NCBI GenBank assembly: GCA_947625505.1
Contig: CANQON010000006.1
Span: forward strand, 1-64,000
Reading direction: 5' to 3'
Length of the DNA: 64,000 nt
Origin: an uncultured Bacilli bacterium
GTDB lineage: Bacteria; Bacillota_I; Bacilli_A; RF39; UBA660
The position numbers and the translations under genes were made by a program. The notes beneath the pieces were generated by a model. It was not told the origin of the DNA and ran no database searches. It saw only the letters and a list, made by a program, of their open reading frames with translations. The stretch's first letter is position 1, and the number at the start of each line of letters is the position of its first letter. Positions 37,277 to 46,131 of the stretch are shown in pieces.

Positions 37277-37291
37277 AAAGTAGGTGATAAT

Positions 37292-40200
37292 ATGAAGAAG
37301 ACAATAACAGTTGATGGTAATGAAGCTTGTAGTTATACATCATATATGTTTACGGAGGTAGCAGGAATATATCCTATTACACCTTCTAGTCCTATGGCAG
37401 AACATGTCGATGAGATGAGTTCTAAAGCAGTAAATTTATTTAATAATCCTGTTAAAGTAGTAGAAATGCAAAGTGAAGCAGGAGCTGCTGGCTTTATTCA
37501 TGGTTCATTAAAAGCAGGATGCTTAACAACTACTTTTACAGCTAGTCAAGGATTATTACTTATGATACCTAATATGTATAAAATAGCAGGAGAGATGCTT
37601 CCAGGGGTTATTCATGTGGCAGCTCGTGCTTTATCTACACATGCTTTAAGTATCTTTGGTGATCATCAAGATATATATGCTTGTCGTATGACAGGTTTTG
37701 CGATGTTAGCATCTTCATCAGTTCAAGATGCTGCTTATTTAAGTGCAGTCGCACATTTATCTAGTATTAAAGCTAGTCTTCCTTTTATGCATTTCTTTGA
37801 TGGCTTTAGAACTAGTCATGAAATTCAAAAGATAGAAGTATTGCAAGCAAGTGATTATCAAGATATGCTAGATTATGAAGCTCTAGATAGATTCCGTCGT
37901 CGTGCTTTAAATCCTCATCATCCAAAAACGCATGGTACAGCGCAAAATGAAGATATTTATTTTCAAACAACGGAAGCTCGTAATATTTATTATGATAGAT
38001 TACCTGATATCGTTAATGATTATATGGAAAAAATAAATACGAAAGCAGGTACTGATTATAAACCATTTAATTATTATGGTAGTGAGACAGCATCTAAAGT
38101 TATTGTTGCGATGGGTTCAGTATGTGAAACAATTAAAGAAGTAATTGATGCTAAAAAAGATGTAGGATTAATAGAAGTACATTTATATCGTCCATTTAGC
38201 TCTAAATATTTATTAAATGTATTACCTAGTACAGTTAAAAAAATAGCTGTATTAGATCGTACTAAAGAAGCAGGTAGTAATGGAGAACCTTTATATTTAG
38301 ATATCGTTAATGCTTTAAAAGGTAAAAATATTGAAATAGTAGGTGGAAGATATGGTTTAGCTAGTAAGAATACAACACCTAGTGATATTAATGCGGTATA
38401 TGAGATGTTAGATAATCCTAAAAATAACTTTACTTTAGGTATTGTTGATGATGTAACACATCTTAGTTTAGAACCTATAAATATTGAAACAAAAAAATGC
38501 AATGAGTGGTTATTCTATGGATATGGTTCTGATGGTATGGTAGGAGCTTCTAAATCCATTATTAAATTAATTGGTGATAATACCGATGACTATGTACAAG
38601 GATATTTCCAATATGATTCTAAAAAATCAGGAGGAGTAACTTGTAGTCATTTAAGATTTAGTACAGATAAGATAAGATCAACTTATTATGTAATGAAACC
38701 TTCATTAGTTGTTATAACAAAAGATAGTTATTTAGAAGATTATGATCTATTAAGTGATCTTGATGATAGCGCTACTGTGATAATCAATACTATTCATAAT
38801 GAAGAAAAAATAAATAAAATGTTAAATAACCATCTAAAGAAATTATTATTAGATAAACATGCAAAAGTATATTTAATTAATGCTTATGATTTAGCTGAAC
38901 AAGTAGGATTAAAAGGTAAAATTAGTACGATTATGGAAAGCACTATTATGTATTTAACTAGTGTTATGCCTTACGATGAAGCATTAAAATATATTGAAGA
39001 TGGTATTAAGAAAAAGTTTGCTAAAAAAGGCGAAAGTGTCGTTAATGCTAATCTTGAAGCTATTAAACTTGCTACTACTAACTTAAAAGAAATAACAATT
39101 GATAATAATTTTAGTGATAAGGAAGAAGAAAAAACATCATTAGTTAAAACGATTATGAAAAGGAAAGGTGAGTCTTTAAAAACATCTGATTTTGTAAGAC
39201 GTGCTGATGGAGTTTTTGAAAGTGGAACTAGTGTTTTAGAAAAGAGATATATTAGTGATGTTGTACCTGCATGGATAAGTAGTAATTGTTCTAATTGTAA
39301 TCAATGTTCATTATATTGTCCACATGGTGTTATAAGACCTTTCATATTGGATGAAGAAGAATATAATAATGCTCCAGAAGAAATAAAGAAACGTGCTGTT
39401 AAGGCTATAGGTATGGATTATTATTATATTATTAGTGCTTCAGTAGCTGATTGTACAGGATGTGGTGTATGTGTAAGTGTATGTCCTGGTATGAAAGGCA
39501 ATAAAGCTCTTACAATGGATAAAATAAATCCTAAAGAACAAGAAGTATTTAATTATCTTGATAAGAATATTAAACCTAAAGATGTAGGTAATATCTTTAC
39601 TGTTAAAAATAGTCAATTTAATAAACCTAAATTTGCTTTTTCAGGTGCTTGTGCAGGATGTGGAGAAACAGCTTATATTAAATTGTTAACACAATTATTT
39701 GGGGAACATTTAATTATTAGTAATGCGACAGGATGTTCTTCTATCTACGGAGGAAGTGCTCCTACAACACCTTATACTATTCCATGGGCTAGTAGCTTAT
39801 TTGAAGATAATGCAGAATATGGATATGGTATGCTAATAGCTAACAATGTTATACGTACGCGTATAGCAGGTATTATGGAAAAGAATATGGATAATGAAAA
39901 TAGTGAACTATTTAAAGAATGGCTAGATAATTCTAATAGTTATGAACATACAAAGCATGTTTATGATAACTTAACAGACAATATACCAGAAGAATTAAAA
40001 GAATTAAAAGACTATATTACTGTTCGTAATATCTGGTGTATTGGAGGCGATGGATGGGCTTATGATATTGGTTATGGAGGAATAGACCATGTCTTAGCTA
40101 GTCGTGATAATATTAAAATATTAGTCCTTGATAGCCAAGTATATTCTAATACAGGAGGACAATCATCTAAAGCTAGCCCTAAAGGCGCTATTGCATCCTT

Positions 40201-40663
40201 TGCTTCAATGGGTAAGAAAACAAATAAAAAGGATTTAGCTCGTATCGCTATGTCTTATCCAGATGTTTATGTAGCCCAAGTATCATTAGGAGCTAATCCT
40301 ATGCAAGTAGTAAAAGCTTTTAAAGAAGCTAATGAATATGATGGTCCTGCTATTATTATAGCTTATACTCCATGTATTTCTCATGGCATTAAGGGTGGAA
40401 TGGAACATAGTGTTGATATGGAAAAATTAGCTACTAATTCAGGATATTTCTTAACCTTTAGAAGACATCCAATAGATGGATTTACTTTAGATAGTAAAAA
40501 TGTTAATTTTGACTTATATGAAGAATTCTTAAATAGTCAAACAAGATATAATATGTTAAAAGTAATTAATCCTGATAAAGCTAATGATTTATTACAAGCT
40601 AATAAGGATAATGCTATTAAGACTTATAATTACTATGAAGAATTAGGAAAAAGTAATCAATAG
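37292..40663 (+). CDS. nifJ: Pyruvate:ferredoxin oxidoreductase (PFOR)
   Basis: Oxidises pyruvate to acetyl-CoA and CO2 and reduces ferredoxin, the main pyruvate route in many anaerobes. The 1123-residue single chain has the fused PFOR domains in order: N-terminal TPP/transketolase region (YPITPSSPMAEHVDEMSS), a gamma-type middle domain, and two [4Fe-4S] ferredoxin motifs (NCSNCNQCSLYCPHG and DCTGCGVCVSVCPG). The C-terminal TPP-binding domain follows, with GDGWAYDIGYGGIDHVLAS and DSQVYSNTGGQSSKASPKG. The far C-terminal extension of some clostridial enzymes is short or absent. It has its own promoter and terminator. Confidence 0.96.
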   Translation: MKKTITVDGNEACSYTSYMFTEVAGIYPITPSSPMAEHVDEMSSKAVNLFNNPVKVVEMQSEAGAAGFIHGSLKAGCLTTTFTASQGLLLMIPNMYKIAGEMLPGVIHVAARALSTHALSIFGDHQDIYACRMTGFAMLASSSVQDAAYLSAVAHLSSIKASLPFMHFFDGFRTSHEIQKIEVLQASDYQDMLDYEALDRFRRRALNPHHPKTHGTAQNEDIYFQTTEARNIYYDRLPDIVNDYMEKINTKAGTDYKPFNYYGSETASKVIVAMGSVCETIKEVIDAKKDVGLIEVHLYRPFSSKYLLNVLPSTVKKIAVLDRTKEAGSNGEPLYLDIVNALKGKNIEIVGGRYGLASKNTTPSDINAVYEMLDNPKNNFTLGIVDDVTHLSLEPINIETKKCNEWLFYGYGSDGMVGASKSIIKLIGDNTDDYVQGYFQYDSKKSGGVTCSHLRFSTDKIRSTYYVMKPSLVVITKDSYLEDYDLLSDLDDSATVIINTIHNEEKINKMLNNHLKKLLLDKHAKVYLINAYDLAEQVGLKGKISTIMESTIMYLTSVMPYDEALKYIEDGIKKKFAKKGESVVNANLEAIKLATTNLKEITIDNNFSDKEEEKTSLVKTIMKRKGESLKTSDFVRRADGVFESGTSVLEKRYISDVVPAWISSNCSNCNQCSLYCPHGVIRPFILDEEEYNNAPEEIKKRAVKAIGMDYYYIISASVADCTGCGVCVSVCPGMKGNKALTMDKINPKEQEVFNYLDKNIKPKDVGNIFTVKNSQFNKPKFAFSGACAGCGETAYIKLLTQLFGEHLIISNATGCSSIYGGSAPTTPYTIPWASSLFEDNAEYGYGMLIANNVIRTRIAGIMEKNMDNENSELFKEWLDNSNSYEHTKHVYDNLTDNIPEELKELKDYITVRNIWCIGGDGWAYDIGYGGIDHVLASRDNIKILVLDSQVYSNTGGQSSKASPKGAIASFASMGKKTNKKDLARIAMSYPDVYVAQVSLGANPMQVVKAFKEANEYDGPAIIIAYTPCISHGIKGGMEHSVDMEKLATNSGYFLTFRRHPIDGFTLDSKNVNFDLYEEFLNSQTRYNMLKVINPDKANDLLQANKDNAIKTYNYYEELGKSNQ

Positions 40664-40675
40664 ATTACTTTTTTT
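40648..40675. terminator. Bidirectional terminator between nifJ and sigK
   Basis: AAAAAGTAATC-AATA-GATTACTTTTT, T/A runs on both sides. Confidence 0.87.
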
Positions 40676-41366
40676 AGTTATCTTTATTTTTAATATATTC
40701 TTTTAACATTTTAGTTAGAGCTCTTTTTTCAATACGTGATACATAACTACGAGATATACTAAGCATTTTAGCAATTTCTTTTTGGGTTTTCTTTTGTTCA
40801 TCATTTAAACCATAACGTTTATTAATTATTTCTTTCTCACGATCATTTAAAACATTAAAGTATTTATCAATGAGTTTTAGATTGTTTTGATTATGAATGT
40901 CTAAAGCAAAATCAGGTTTAGGTGTTTTAATAATATCTAATAATGTTATTTCATCACCTTCCTTGTCATAACCAATAGCTTCATTTAAACTAATATTGCG
41001 ATTATTCCTTTTATTAGCTCGATAATACATTAATATTTCATTTTCAATACATTTAGCAATATAAGTCGTTAATTTAGCATTATGTTTACTATTAAAGGAG
41101 TCAATACCTTTAATTAGTCCTATAGTGCCTATACTGATAAGATCATCTGTATCTTCATTTTTATTATCGTATTTTTTAACGATATGTGCGACTAATCTTA
41201 GGTTATGTTCTATTAAAGTATTACGAGCTTCCTTATCATTATTTTTAAGTCTTTCTAATAAGATATCTTCTTCCTCTTTAGATAAGGGATCAGGAAAAAT
41301 ATTATTTGAGTAAGCTGCACAAAATAAATGAAAATCATTAAATAACCATTTTAATAATTTAAACAT
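40674..41366 (-). CDS. sigK: Late mother-cell sporulation sigma factor SigK (pro-form)
   Basis: The 230-residue sigma-70 family protein matches sigma-K throughout. A short hydrophobic pro-sequence (about 1-22, FKLLKWLFNDFHLFCAAY) precedes FPDPLSKEEEDILL. Region 2 (ARNTLIEHNLRLVAHIVKKYDN, DLISIGTIGLIKGIDSFN) is followed by NEILMYYRANKR, SLNEAIGYDKEGDEI and region 4 DREKEIINKRYGL…QKEIAKMLSISRSYVSRIEKRALTKM. In Bacillus subtilis the gene is split by the skin element; here it is continuous. The pro-sequence implies processing by a SpoIVFB-type protease. Its presence supports functional sporulation with spo0A. Confidence 0.93.
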   Translation of the reverse strand: MFKLLKWLFNDFHLFCAAYSNNIFPDPLSKEEEDILLERLKNNDKEARNTLIEHNLRLVAHIVKKYDNKNEDTDDLISIGTIGLIKGIDSFNSKHNAKLTTYIAKCIENEILMYYRANKRNNRNISLNEAIGYDKEGDEITLLDIIKTPKPDFALDIHNQNNLKLIDKYFNVLNDREKEIINKRYGLNDEQKKTQKEIAKMLSISRSYVSRIEKRALTKMLKEYIKNKDN

Positions 41367-41382
41367 AAATCACTTCCAATAA

Positions 41383-41412
41383 AGTATATGATATTTAAAC
41401 AAAGGTTATTTT
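41383..41412 (-). promoter_or_regulatory. Possible sigma-E-type promoter of sigK
   Basis: On the minus strand, CATATACT (at 41390-41383) resembles the sigma-E -10 CATACAAT. It lies 14 nt after AAAATAAC, which carries the ATA core of the -35. The match is partial. Confidence 0.35.
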
Positions 41413-41460
41413 AAAAAAAGATTAAGTATGTTATAATGTAAGTAGAAAGTAGGAAAGTAT

Positions 41461-42012
41461 ATGGATAAAAAGGAAAAAGATAATATCGAAAAAGAACATA
41501 AAGAGATAAAACATAAAACAGTAAAAACTGATAAACATAAAAAAGAAACAAAAAAAATAGATAAGAAAGTATTAATAATAGGAGGAGTTATCCTTATTGT
41601 TATAGTTGCTGTATTAATTATTTTTGTTCCAAAGTTATTAAATAAAGAAGAACCTGAAGAAAATATCCAAGTTAATAAGCCTTCTGATACTAATAATGAA
41701 GAGATAGATTATTCTAATGATATAGATAAGCTAATTAGTGTTACATCTGATGAAACAAAAAAACGTACTAAAGCATTTAATACATTAACAGCTAATGATA
41801 AGTATTATATTATTATTGATAATGTTAAAGCGATGATTAATGAAGATAGCTCTATTAAATCCGCATGTACTAAAGATTGGTGTTCTATGGAAGTTAGTGC
41901 AATGAATTATTATTATGCTTCTAGTTATATTACAAATTGTACAGGAGTAGTTCGCGCTAAAGTAACTGGTGAAAAAATCGAATATGATTTAAGTGGTGTT
42001 AATTGTTCATAA
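41461..42012 (+). CDS. Uncharacterised single-pass membrane protein (183 aa)
   Basis: A highly charged Lys/Glu/His-rich cytoplasmic N-terminus (1-36) is followed by one membrane helix (about 37-57, VLIIGGVILIVIVAVLIIFVPKLL). The ~125-residue extracytoplasmic domain has four Cys (KSACTKDWCSMEV, TNCTG, VNCS) that could form disulfides. No family recognised. It is divergent from sigK, with an extended -10 TGTTATAAT at 41429-41437 and AGGAAAG before ATG. Function unknown. Confidence 0.7.
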   Translation: MDKKEKDNIEKEHKEIKHKTVKTDKHKKETKKIDKKVLIIGGVILIVIVAVLIIFVPKLLNKEEPEENIQVNKPSDTNNEEIDYSNDIDKLISVTSDETKKRTKAFNTLTANDKYYIIIDNVKAMINEDSSIKSACTKDWCSMEVSAMNYYYASSYITNCTGVVRAKVTGEKIEYDLSGVNCS

Positions 42013-42037
42013 AAGACTGCATTAAGCAGTTTTTTTT
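42012..42037 (+). terminator. Terminator of the 183-aa membrane protein gene
   Basis: AAAAGACTGC-ATTAA-GCAGTTTTTTT with one bulged G. Confidence 0.78.
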
Positions 42038-42045
42038 ATTATTTA

Positions 42046-42054
42046 TGTTATAAT
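42046..42054 (+). promoter_or_regulatory. Extended -10 promoter of recD2
   Basis: TGTTATAAT at 42046-42054, 16 nt before the ATG at 42071. Confidence 0.58.
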
Positions 42055-42070
42055 AAATATGGTGATTAAA

Positions 42071-44290
42071 ATGGAAAATTATATAATGGGAACGTTTAAA
42101 CAAAAAATATTTCAATCAGATAAGGGTTATATAATTGGCCTTTTTAAGATTAAAAATACTGATATGGAATCTATGCAAGATTATGTTAATAAAACAATCA
42201 CTATTACAGGTTATTTCCATGAGTTAAATGAAAATGAAAACTATTATTTTAAGGGTGAAGAAACAGTTCATCCTAAATATGGTTTTCAATTTAATGTAAA
42301 AGAGTATGAAAGAGTAAAACCTGAAGATAAAGATGGTATAGTTGAATTCTTATCTAGTGATTTATTTCCAGGTATTGGTGAAAAGTTAGCTCAAAAAATT
42401 GTTGATGTATTAGGAGATAAAGCTCTAGATGTAATTCTAGAGAATCCTAATAATTTAATGTTAGTTCCTAAAATGGGTTCTAAAAAAGCTAAAACGATAT
42501 ATGACACATTAGTTAAATATGAAGAAAGTCATAAGATGATAGTTTATTTAACCGAATTAGGTTTTGTTATGCGTGATGCTTTATTAATTTATAATAATTA
42601 TAAAGGTAATACTATTGATGTAATTGAAAATAATATATATAGATTAATAGATGATATTGATGAGATTAGTTTTTTAAAAGTCGATATGCTTGCTAAAAAG
42701 ATGAATATTGAACCTGATAGTATAGAACGTATTAAAGCTTGTATATATTACATTATGAAAGAATTAACTTTTAAGACAGGCGATACTTATTTATATTTAG
42801 AGGATATTTATAAAAACACCATAAGTTATTTAAACTTTGACTTAGATATGGATTATTTCCAAGAATTATTAGTCGAGTTAAATGGTGAATTAAAAGTAGA
42901 AATAAAAGATGATAAATATTATTTACATGATTTATATGAAGCTACTAATAATATAGTGTATAAATTAAATTATTTAATGCATAAAGAGACAACACATTAT
43001 GATAACTTAGATGCTCATCTTCATGAATTAGAAGAAAATAATAATATAACTTATAATGATAAGCAACTTTTAGCGATTACTAAAGCTTTAGAAAACAATG
43101 TTTTAATTATAACAGGAGGCCCTGGTACAGGTAAAACAATGATTATTAAAGCTATTGTAGATTTATATAAAAGCTTAAATAGTTATAATCGTAAAGATAT
43201 AACTGATCATATTGCTTTATTAGCGCCTACAGGTAGAGCTAGTAAAAGACTAAGTGAATCTACTAATTTACCTGCTAGTACAATTCATCGTTTTTTAAGA
43301 TGGAATAAAGATAGTAATACATTCGCTATTAACGAATATAATCCTGACTTTAGTCATTTAGTAATTGTTGATGAAGTTAGTATGATTGATATATCTTTAA
43401 TGGATAGCTTATTAAAAGGATTAACCAATAATATTAAGTTAATATTAGTAGGAGATTATAATCAATTACCTAGTGTAGGTCCTGGAATGTTACTTAAAGA
43501 CTTAATAGATAGTCAAACTATTGATACTGTTCATTTAGATATTTTATATCGTCAAAAAGAAAATAGTTATATTCCTATTTTAGCTAATGAGATTAGAAAT
43601 GATGATTTAGGAGACTTTACATCTGTTAAAGATGATTATACCTTTATCAAGTGCGGTGGAAGTAATATAATTACTAATTTAACAAATGTATGCAAGCAAA
43701 TATTATGTAAAGATTATGACTATAAACACTTTCAAGTTATGGCACCTATGTATGCAGGTGTTAATGGCATAGATAATTTAAATAAAGTATTGCAAAGTAT
43801 TTTTAATCCTCCAAGTAAGGAAAAGAAAGAATTAAAATATGGTGATGTTATATATCGAGAGAATGATAAAGTTTTACAATTAGTTAACGATCCTGATAAT
43901 AATGTCTTTAATGGCGATATTGGAATAATAAAAAGTATAAATACCACAATGACTAAAAGTGGTAAAACAGAGATAACCATTGATTTTGATGGTAATTTAG
44001 TAGTTTATCAAACTAAAGATTTAGGTAATATTAAACATGGCTTTATTATTAGTATCCATAAATCACAAGGTAGTGAATTTGACTTAGTTGTTATGCCAAT
44101 TACCCAAAGTTATCATCGTATGTTATATCGTAAATTAATATATACAGGAGTAACAAGAGCTAAAAAGAAATTAATCATGATAGGGGAACCAGAAGCTTTT
44201 CAATATAGTGTTCATAGTAATTATGAACAAATAAGAAAAAGTGACATGATTGATAAATTAAGAGAAGTTTGTATAAAAAATAATTCATAA
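42071..44290 (+). CDS. recD2: ATP-dependent 5'-3' DNA helicase RecD2 (RecD-like)
   Basis: A superfamily 1B helicase in DNA repair; RecD2 works without RecBC. The ATG at 42071 is chosen because GGTGAT (42061-42066) precedes it; the upstream ATG at 42059 lies at the predicted +1. The ~739-residue protein has an N-terminal OB/HhH region (LFPGIGEKLAQKIVDVLG, VPKMGSKKAKTIYD). Helicase motifs follow: Walker A GGPGTGKTMI, LAPTGRASKRLSE, VDEVSMIDISLMD, VGDYNQLPSVGPG and ISIHKSQGSEFDLVVMP, ending TGVTRAKKKLIMIG. Length is typical. Confidence 0.94.
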   Translation: MENYIMGTFKQKIFQSDKGYIIGLFKIKNTDMESMQDYVNKTITITGYFHELNENENYYFKGEETVHPKYGFQFNVKEYERVKPEDKDGIVEFLSSDLFPGIGEKLAQKIVDVLGDKALDVILENPNNLMLVPKMGSKKAKTIYDTLVKYEESHKMIVYLTELGFVMRDALLIYNNYKGNTIDVIENNIYRLIDDIDEISFLKVDMLAKKMNIEPDSIERIKACIYYIMKELTFKTGDTYLYLEDIYKNTISYLNFDLDMDYFQELLVELNGELKVEIKDDKYYLHDLYEATNNIVYKLNYLMHKETTHYDNLDAHLHELEENNNITYNDKQLLAITKALENNVLIITGGPGTGKTMIIKAIVDLYKSLNSYNRKDITDHIALLAPTGRASKRLSESTNLPASTIHRFLRWNKDSNTFAINEYNPDFSHLVIVDEVSMIDISLMDSLLKGLTNNIKLILVGDYNQLPSVGPGMLLKDLIDSQTIDTVHLDILYRQKENSYIPILANEIRNDDLGDFTSVKDDYTFIKCGGSNIITNLTNVCKQILCKDYDYKHFQVMAPMYAGVNGIDNLNKVLQSIFNPPSKEKKELKYGDVIYRENDKVLQLVNDPDNNVFNGDIGIIKSINTTMTKSGKTEITIDFDGNLVVYQTKDLGNIKHGFIISIHKSQGSEFDLVVMPITQSYHRMLYRKLIYTGVTRAKKKLIMIGEPEAFQYSVHSNYEQIRKSDMIDKLREVCIKNNS

Positions 44291-44333
44291 GCGTTATTAT
44301 TTGATATAATAATGGTGAAAGGTAGAGAAGTAT

Positions 44334-44846
44334 ATGAATCCAAATATGAATTATAATATGTATCCTAATCAATATCAGACACCCATGTATCCACAGTATA
44401 ATATGCCTAAGAAGAAGAGTAAAGTATGGCTAATTGTTTTAATACCAGTATGTTTATTTGTTTTAGGATTAGTTGTCCTATATTTTATAGGTAGCAGTGT
44501 TATTAAGTCTGGCGAACTTATCGATGGTGAATGGTCATGTAGTGGAGTATCTGTTGAATTTAATCATGATGATAAAAAATTTGAAATGTATAGCACTTAT
44601 GATAAATCAGAGCTTGATGTCCGTGGAACTTATAAGGTTACTAGCTATAATATGGAAACATCTAATGGCGAAACAACTTATCGTTATACGACAGTATTAA
44701 CAGCTAAAGAACGTATCTATAAAGGTGAATCATATGATGGAGAAATTACTAATAACTATGAAATTACCTTAAATGATGATGAGGATGAATTAGTTATGGT
44801 TAATGATGAAGAGGGAACTTATTATATTTGTGAGAAAGTTGATTAA
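44334..44846 (+). CDS. Small membrane protein with PNM/QYN-rich N-terminus (170 aa)
   Basis: The cytoplasmic N-terminus (NPNMNYNMYPNQYQTPMYPQYN) is followed by KKKSK, one membrane helix (about 30-50), and a ~115-residue extracytoplasmic domain of beta character (DGEWSCSGVSVEFNHDDKKFEMYSTYDKSELDVRGTYKV), reminiscent of a lipocalin-like barrel. The N-terminal sequence resembles the linkers of the zinc-ribbon proteins at 29.5-31.2 kb, but lacks the ribbon. It starts at ATG 44334 after an extended -10 TGATATAAT (44302-44310). Function unknown. Confidence 0.7.
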   Translation: MNPNMNYNMYPNQYQTPMYPQYNMPKKKSKVWLIVLIPVCLFVLGLVVLYFIGSSVIKSGELIDGEWSCSGVSVEFNHDDKKFEMYSTYDKSELDVRGTYKVTSYNMETSNGETTYRYTTVLTAKERIYKGESYDGEITNNYEITLNDDEDELVMVNDEEGTYYICEKVD

Positions 44847-44881
44847 TAGTATGTTTTAAGATAATCTGTTCATACTAAAGA

Positions 44882-44903
44882 TGTATATAAGTTAATATAT
44901 ACA
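44882..44903. repeat. Perfect inverted repeat upstream of a small membrane-protein gene
   Basis: TGTATATA-AGTTAA-TATATACA, with 8-bp arms and a 6-nt centre, 26 nt before the start of the next small gene. No T run follows. It may be an operator overlapping the -10. Confidence 0.5.
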
Positions 44904-44928
44904 ATGATTCTAGTATGAGGTGATAAAT

Positions 44929-45081
44929 GTGCAAATGTGTAGAGATATTGCCATGATTATGGTAGGCGCTTTAGGGGTATTAGCTTTTCAAAAATATAGG
45001 GAGCCTGTTATGCGAAAGGTTGACTGTATGATGGATAAGGCTATGGACTACGCTGAAGATAAACTAGATCAAATGAAATAG
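44929..45081 (+). CDS. Small membrane protein (50 aa)
   Basis: A short gene starting at GTG 44929, with GAGGTGAT (44917-44924) upstream. The peptide has one hydrophobic segment (about residues 7-20, IAMIMVGALGVLAF) followed by a charged amphipathic tail (KYREPVMRKVDCMMDKAMDYAEDKLDQMK). The layout resembles small YtxH-like or sporulation-associated membrane peptides, but no family is recognised. The stop codon lies inside the terminator stem. A palindrome lies just upstream. Confidence 0.65.
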   Translation: MQMCRDIAMIMVGALGVLAFQKYREPVMRKVDCMMDKAMDYAEDKLDQMK

Positions 45082-45103
45082 AAAGCTAAGGCTTTCTATT
45101 TTA
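45078..45103 (+). terminator. Terminator of the 50-aa protein gene
   Basis: ATAGAAAGC-TAAG-GCTTTCTAT followed by TTTAT. Confidence 0.85.
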
Positions 45104-45104
45104 T

Positions 45105-45133
45105 TTGACAAAAATAAGTAAACATAATATAAT
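45105..45133 (+). promoter_or_regulatory. Consensus promoter of the SepF-like gene
   Basis: TTGACA at 45105-45110, exactly 17 nt, TATAAT at 45128-45133. Confidence 0.85.
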
Positions 45134-45151
45134 ACTCCATTGAGGTGCGTT

Positions 45152-45583
45152 ATGCGTAAGTTTGATGTTGAAAAACATAATAAAATTAATCATACATCTA
45201 GTAATATTATTTATTTAAATCAATATGTAGAACCTCCAACATTTTTAGTAACAGCTAGTCTTAAAGTTCGTGCTTATTTAGGTTCTATGGGATTAGAAAA
45301 AACAAATGATGGAAATAATAAAGAGATGGCTATCTATGATATTAAAAGTAAATTAGATTTAAGATATGTACATGCTTATTTAGAAAAACCTATATTTACT
45401 TTATTAAATATTGAAGCTATTCCAGAAGATTTAAGAAAAGATTGGTTTGAGTTAACTCGTAATATTATGGAAGGTATTGGAAGAGTAGAACAAGTAAGTT
45501 CTAGTGTCTTCGCTATTATACCAGATGATGTCGTTTTCATCGATGATAGTAAGAAAAAAGTAAAAAGAAATGGGCTTAAGTAA
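45152..45583 (+). CDS. sepF: SepF-like cell-division protein
   Basis: The 143-residue protein's C-terminal half follows the SepF (DUF552) pattern: PIFTLLNIEAIPEDLRKDWFELTRNIMEGIGRVEQVSSSVFAIIPDDVVFID. SepF has a 'hVNLE…R..DFL.G.…G.i.kvs..iFl..P..V' pattern. SepF links FtsZ to the membrane. The N-terminal amphipathic helix typical of SepF is not obvious. Being upstream of lspA-rluD fits Firmicutes order around sepF. GAGGTG lies 4 bases before the ATG chosen at 45152. Moderately sure. Confidence 0.55.
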   Translation: MRKFDVEKHNKINHTSSNIIYLNQYVEPPTFLVTASLKVRAYLGSMGLEKTNDGNNKEMAIYDIKSKLDLRYVHAYLEKPIFTLLNIEAIPEDLRKDWFELTRNIMEGIGRVEQVSSSVFAIIPDDVVFIDDSKKKVKRNGLK

Positions 45584-45600
45584 TACTTAAGCCTATTTAT
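45573..45600 (+). terminator. Terminator-like hairpin after the SepF-like gene
   Basis: GGCTTAAGT-AAT-ACTTAAGCC with a weak TATTTAT tail, so termination may be partial. Confidence 0.6.
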
Positions 45601-45615
45601 ATATAGATTAATTCA

Positions 45616-45624
45616 TGATATAAT
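45616..45624 (+). promoter_or_regulatory. Extended -10 promoter of lspA
   Basis: TGATATAAT at 45616-45624; the ATG is 15 nt downstream of the -10, with GGTGAG between. Confidence 0.55.
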
Positions 45625-45639
45625 GATATAGGTGAGCTT

Positions 45640-46131
45640 ATGAAAAAAAAGTTAGTTATCTTTAGTAGTATTTTTGTTATTATTGATCAATTAATAAAAC
45701 TATTAGTATCTAATTTTATACCTTATAACAAAGAGATTGGTGTTATTAATAACTTTTTTTATTTAACTAATGTTCACAATAATGGTGCTGCATTCAGTAC
45801 TTTTGAAGGTAATTTATTTTTTATAATGTTAATGACAATTGTTTCCATTGTTATTGTATATTATTTTTTTGTTAAGAATCAAACATTAAAAAAAATGGAT
45901 TTATTATTTGTTAGTATGTTATATGGAGGAATTATTGGTAATTTTATAGATCGTCTTTTATATGGATATGTAATTGATTATTTAGGATTTATATTAATAA
46001 ATAATTATCATTTTCCTATCTTTAATTTAGCTGACATGTGTATTGTTATATCTGTATTTTTATTAATCATAATAAGCTTTAAGGAGGAAATATGCAAGAA
46101 TATCGAATCGAAGAAGAAACAGGAAGAATAG
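45640..46131 (+). CDS. lspA: Lipoprotein signal peptidase II
   Basis: Cleaves diacylglyceryl-modified prolipoproteins. The 163-residue protein has four membrane helices and the family motifs TNVHNNGAAFSTFEGN, IIGNFIDRLLYGYVIDYL (first catalytic Asp region) and FPIFNLADMCI (second catalytic Asp). Length is typical. It overlaps rluD by 40 bases, the next ribosome site AAGGAGG lying inside its 3' end. Confidence 0.95.
   Translation: MKKKLVIFSSIFVIIDQLIKLLVSNFIPYNKEIGVINNFFYLTNVHNNGAAFSTFEGNLFFIMLMTIVSIVIVYYFFVKNQTLKKMDLLFVSMLYGGIIGNFIDRLLYGYVIDYLGFILINNYHFPIFNLADMCIVISVFLLIIISFKEEICKNIESKKKQEE

Noticed and set aside
38074-38502. 142-codon minus-strand frame inside nifJ
   Set aside because: The plus strand is clearly PFOR with conserved motifs across this stretch.
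40674-41366. skin-like element or split sigK
   Set aside because: The sigK frame is continuous with all regions present.
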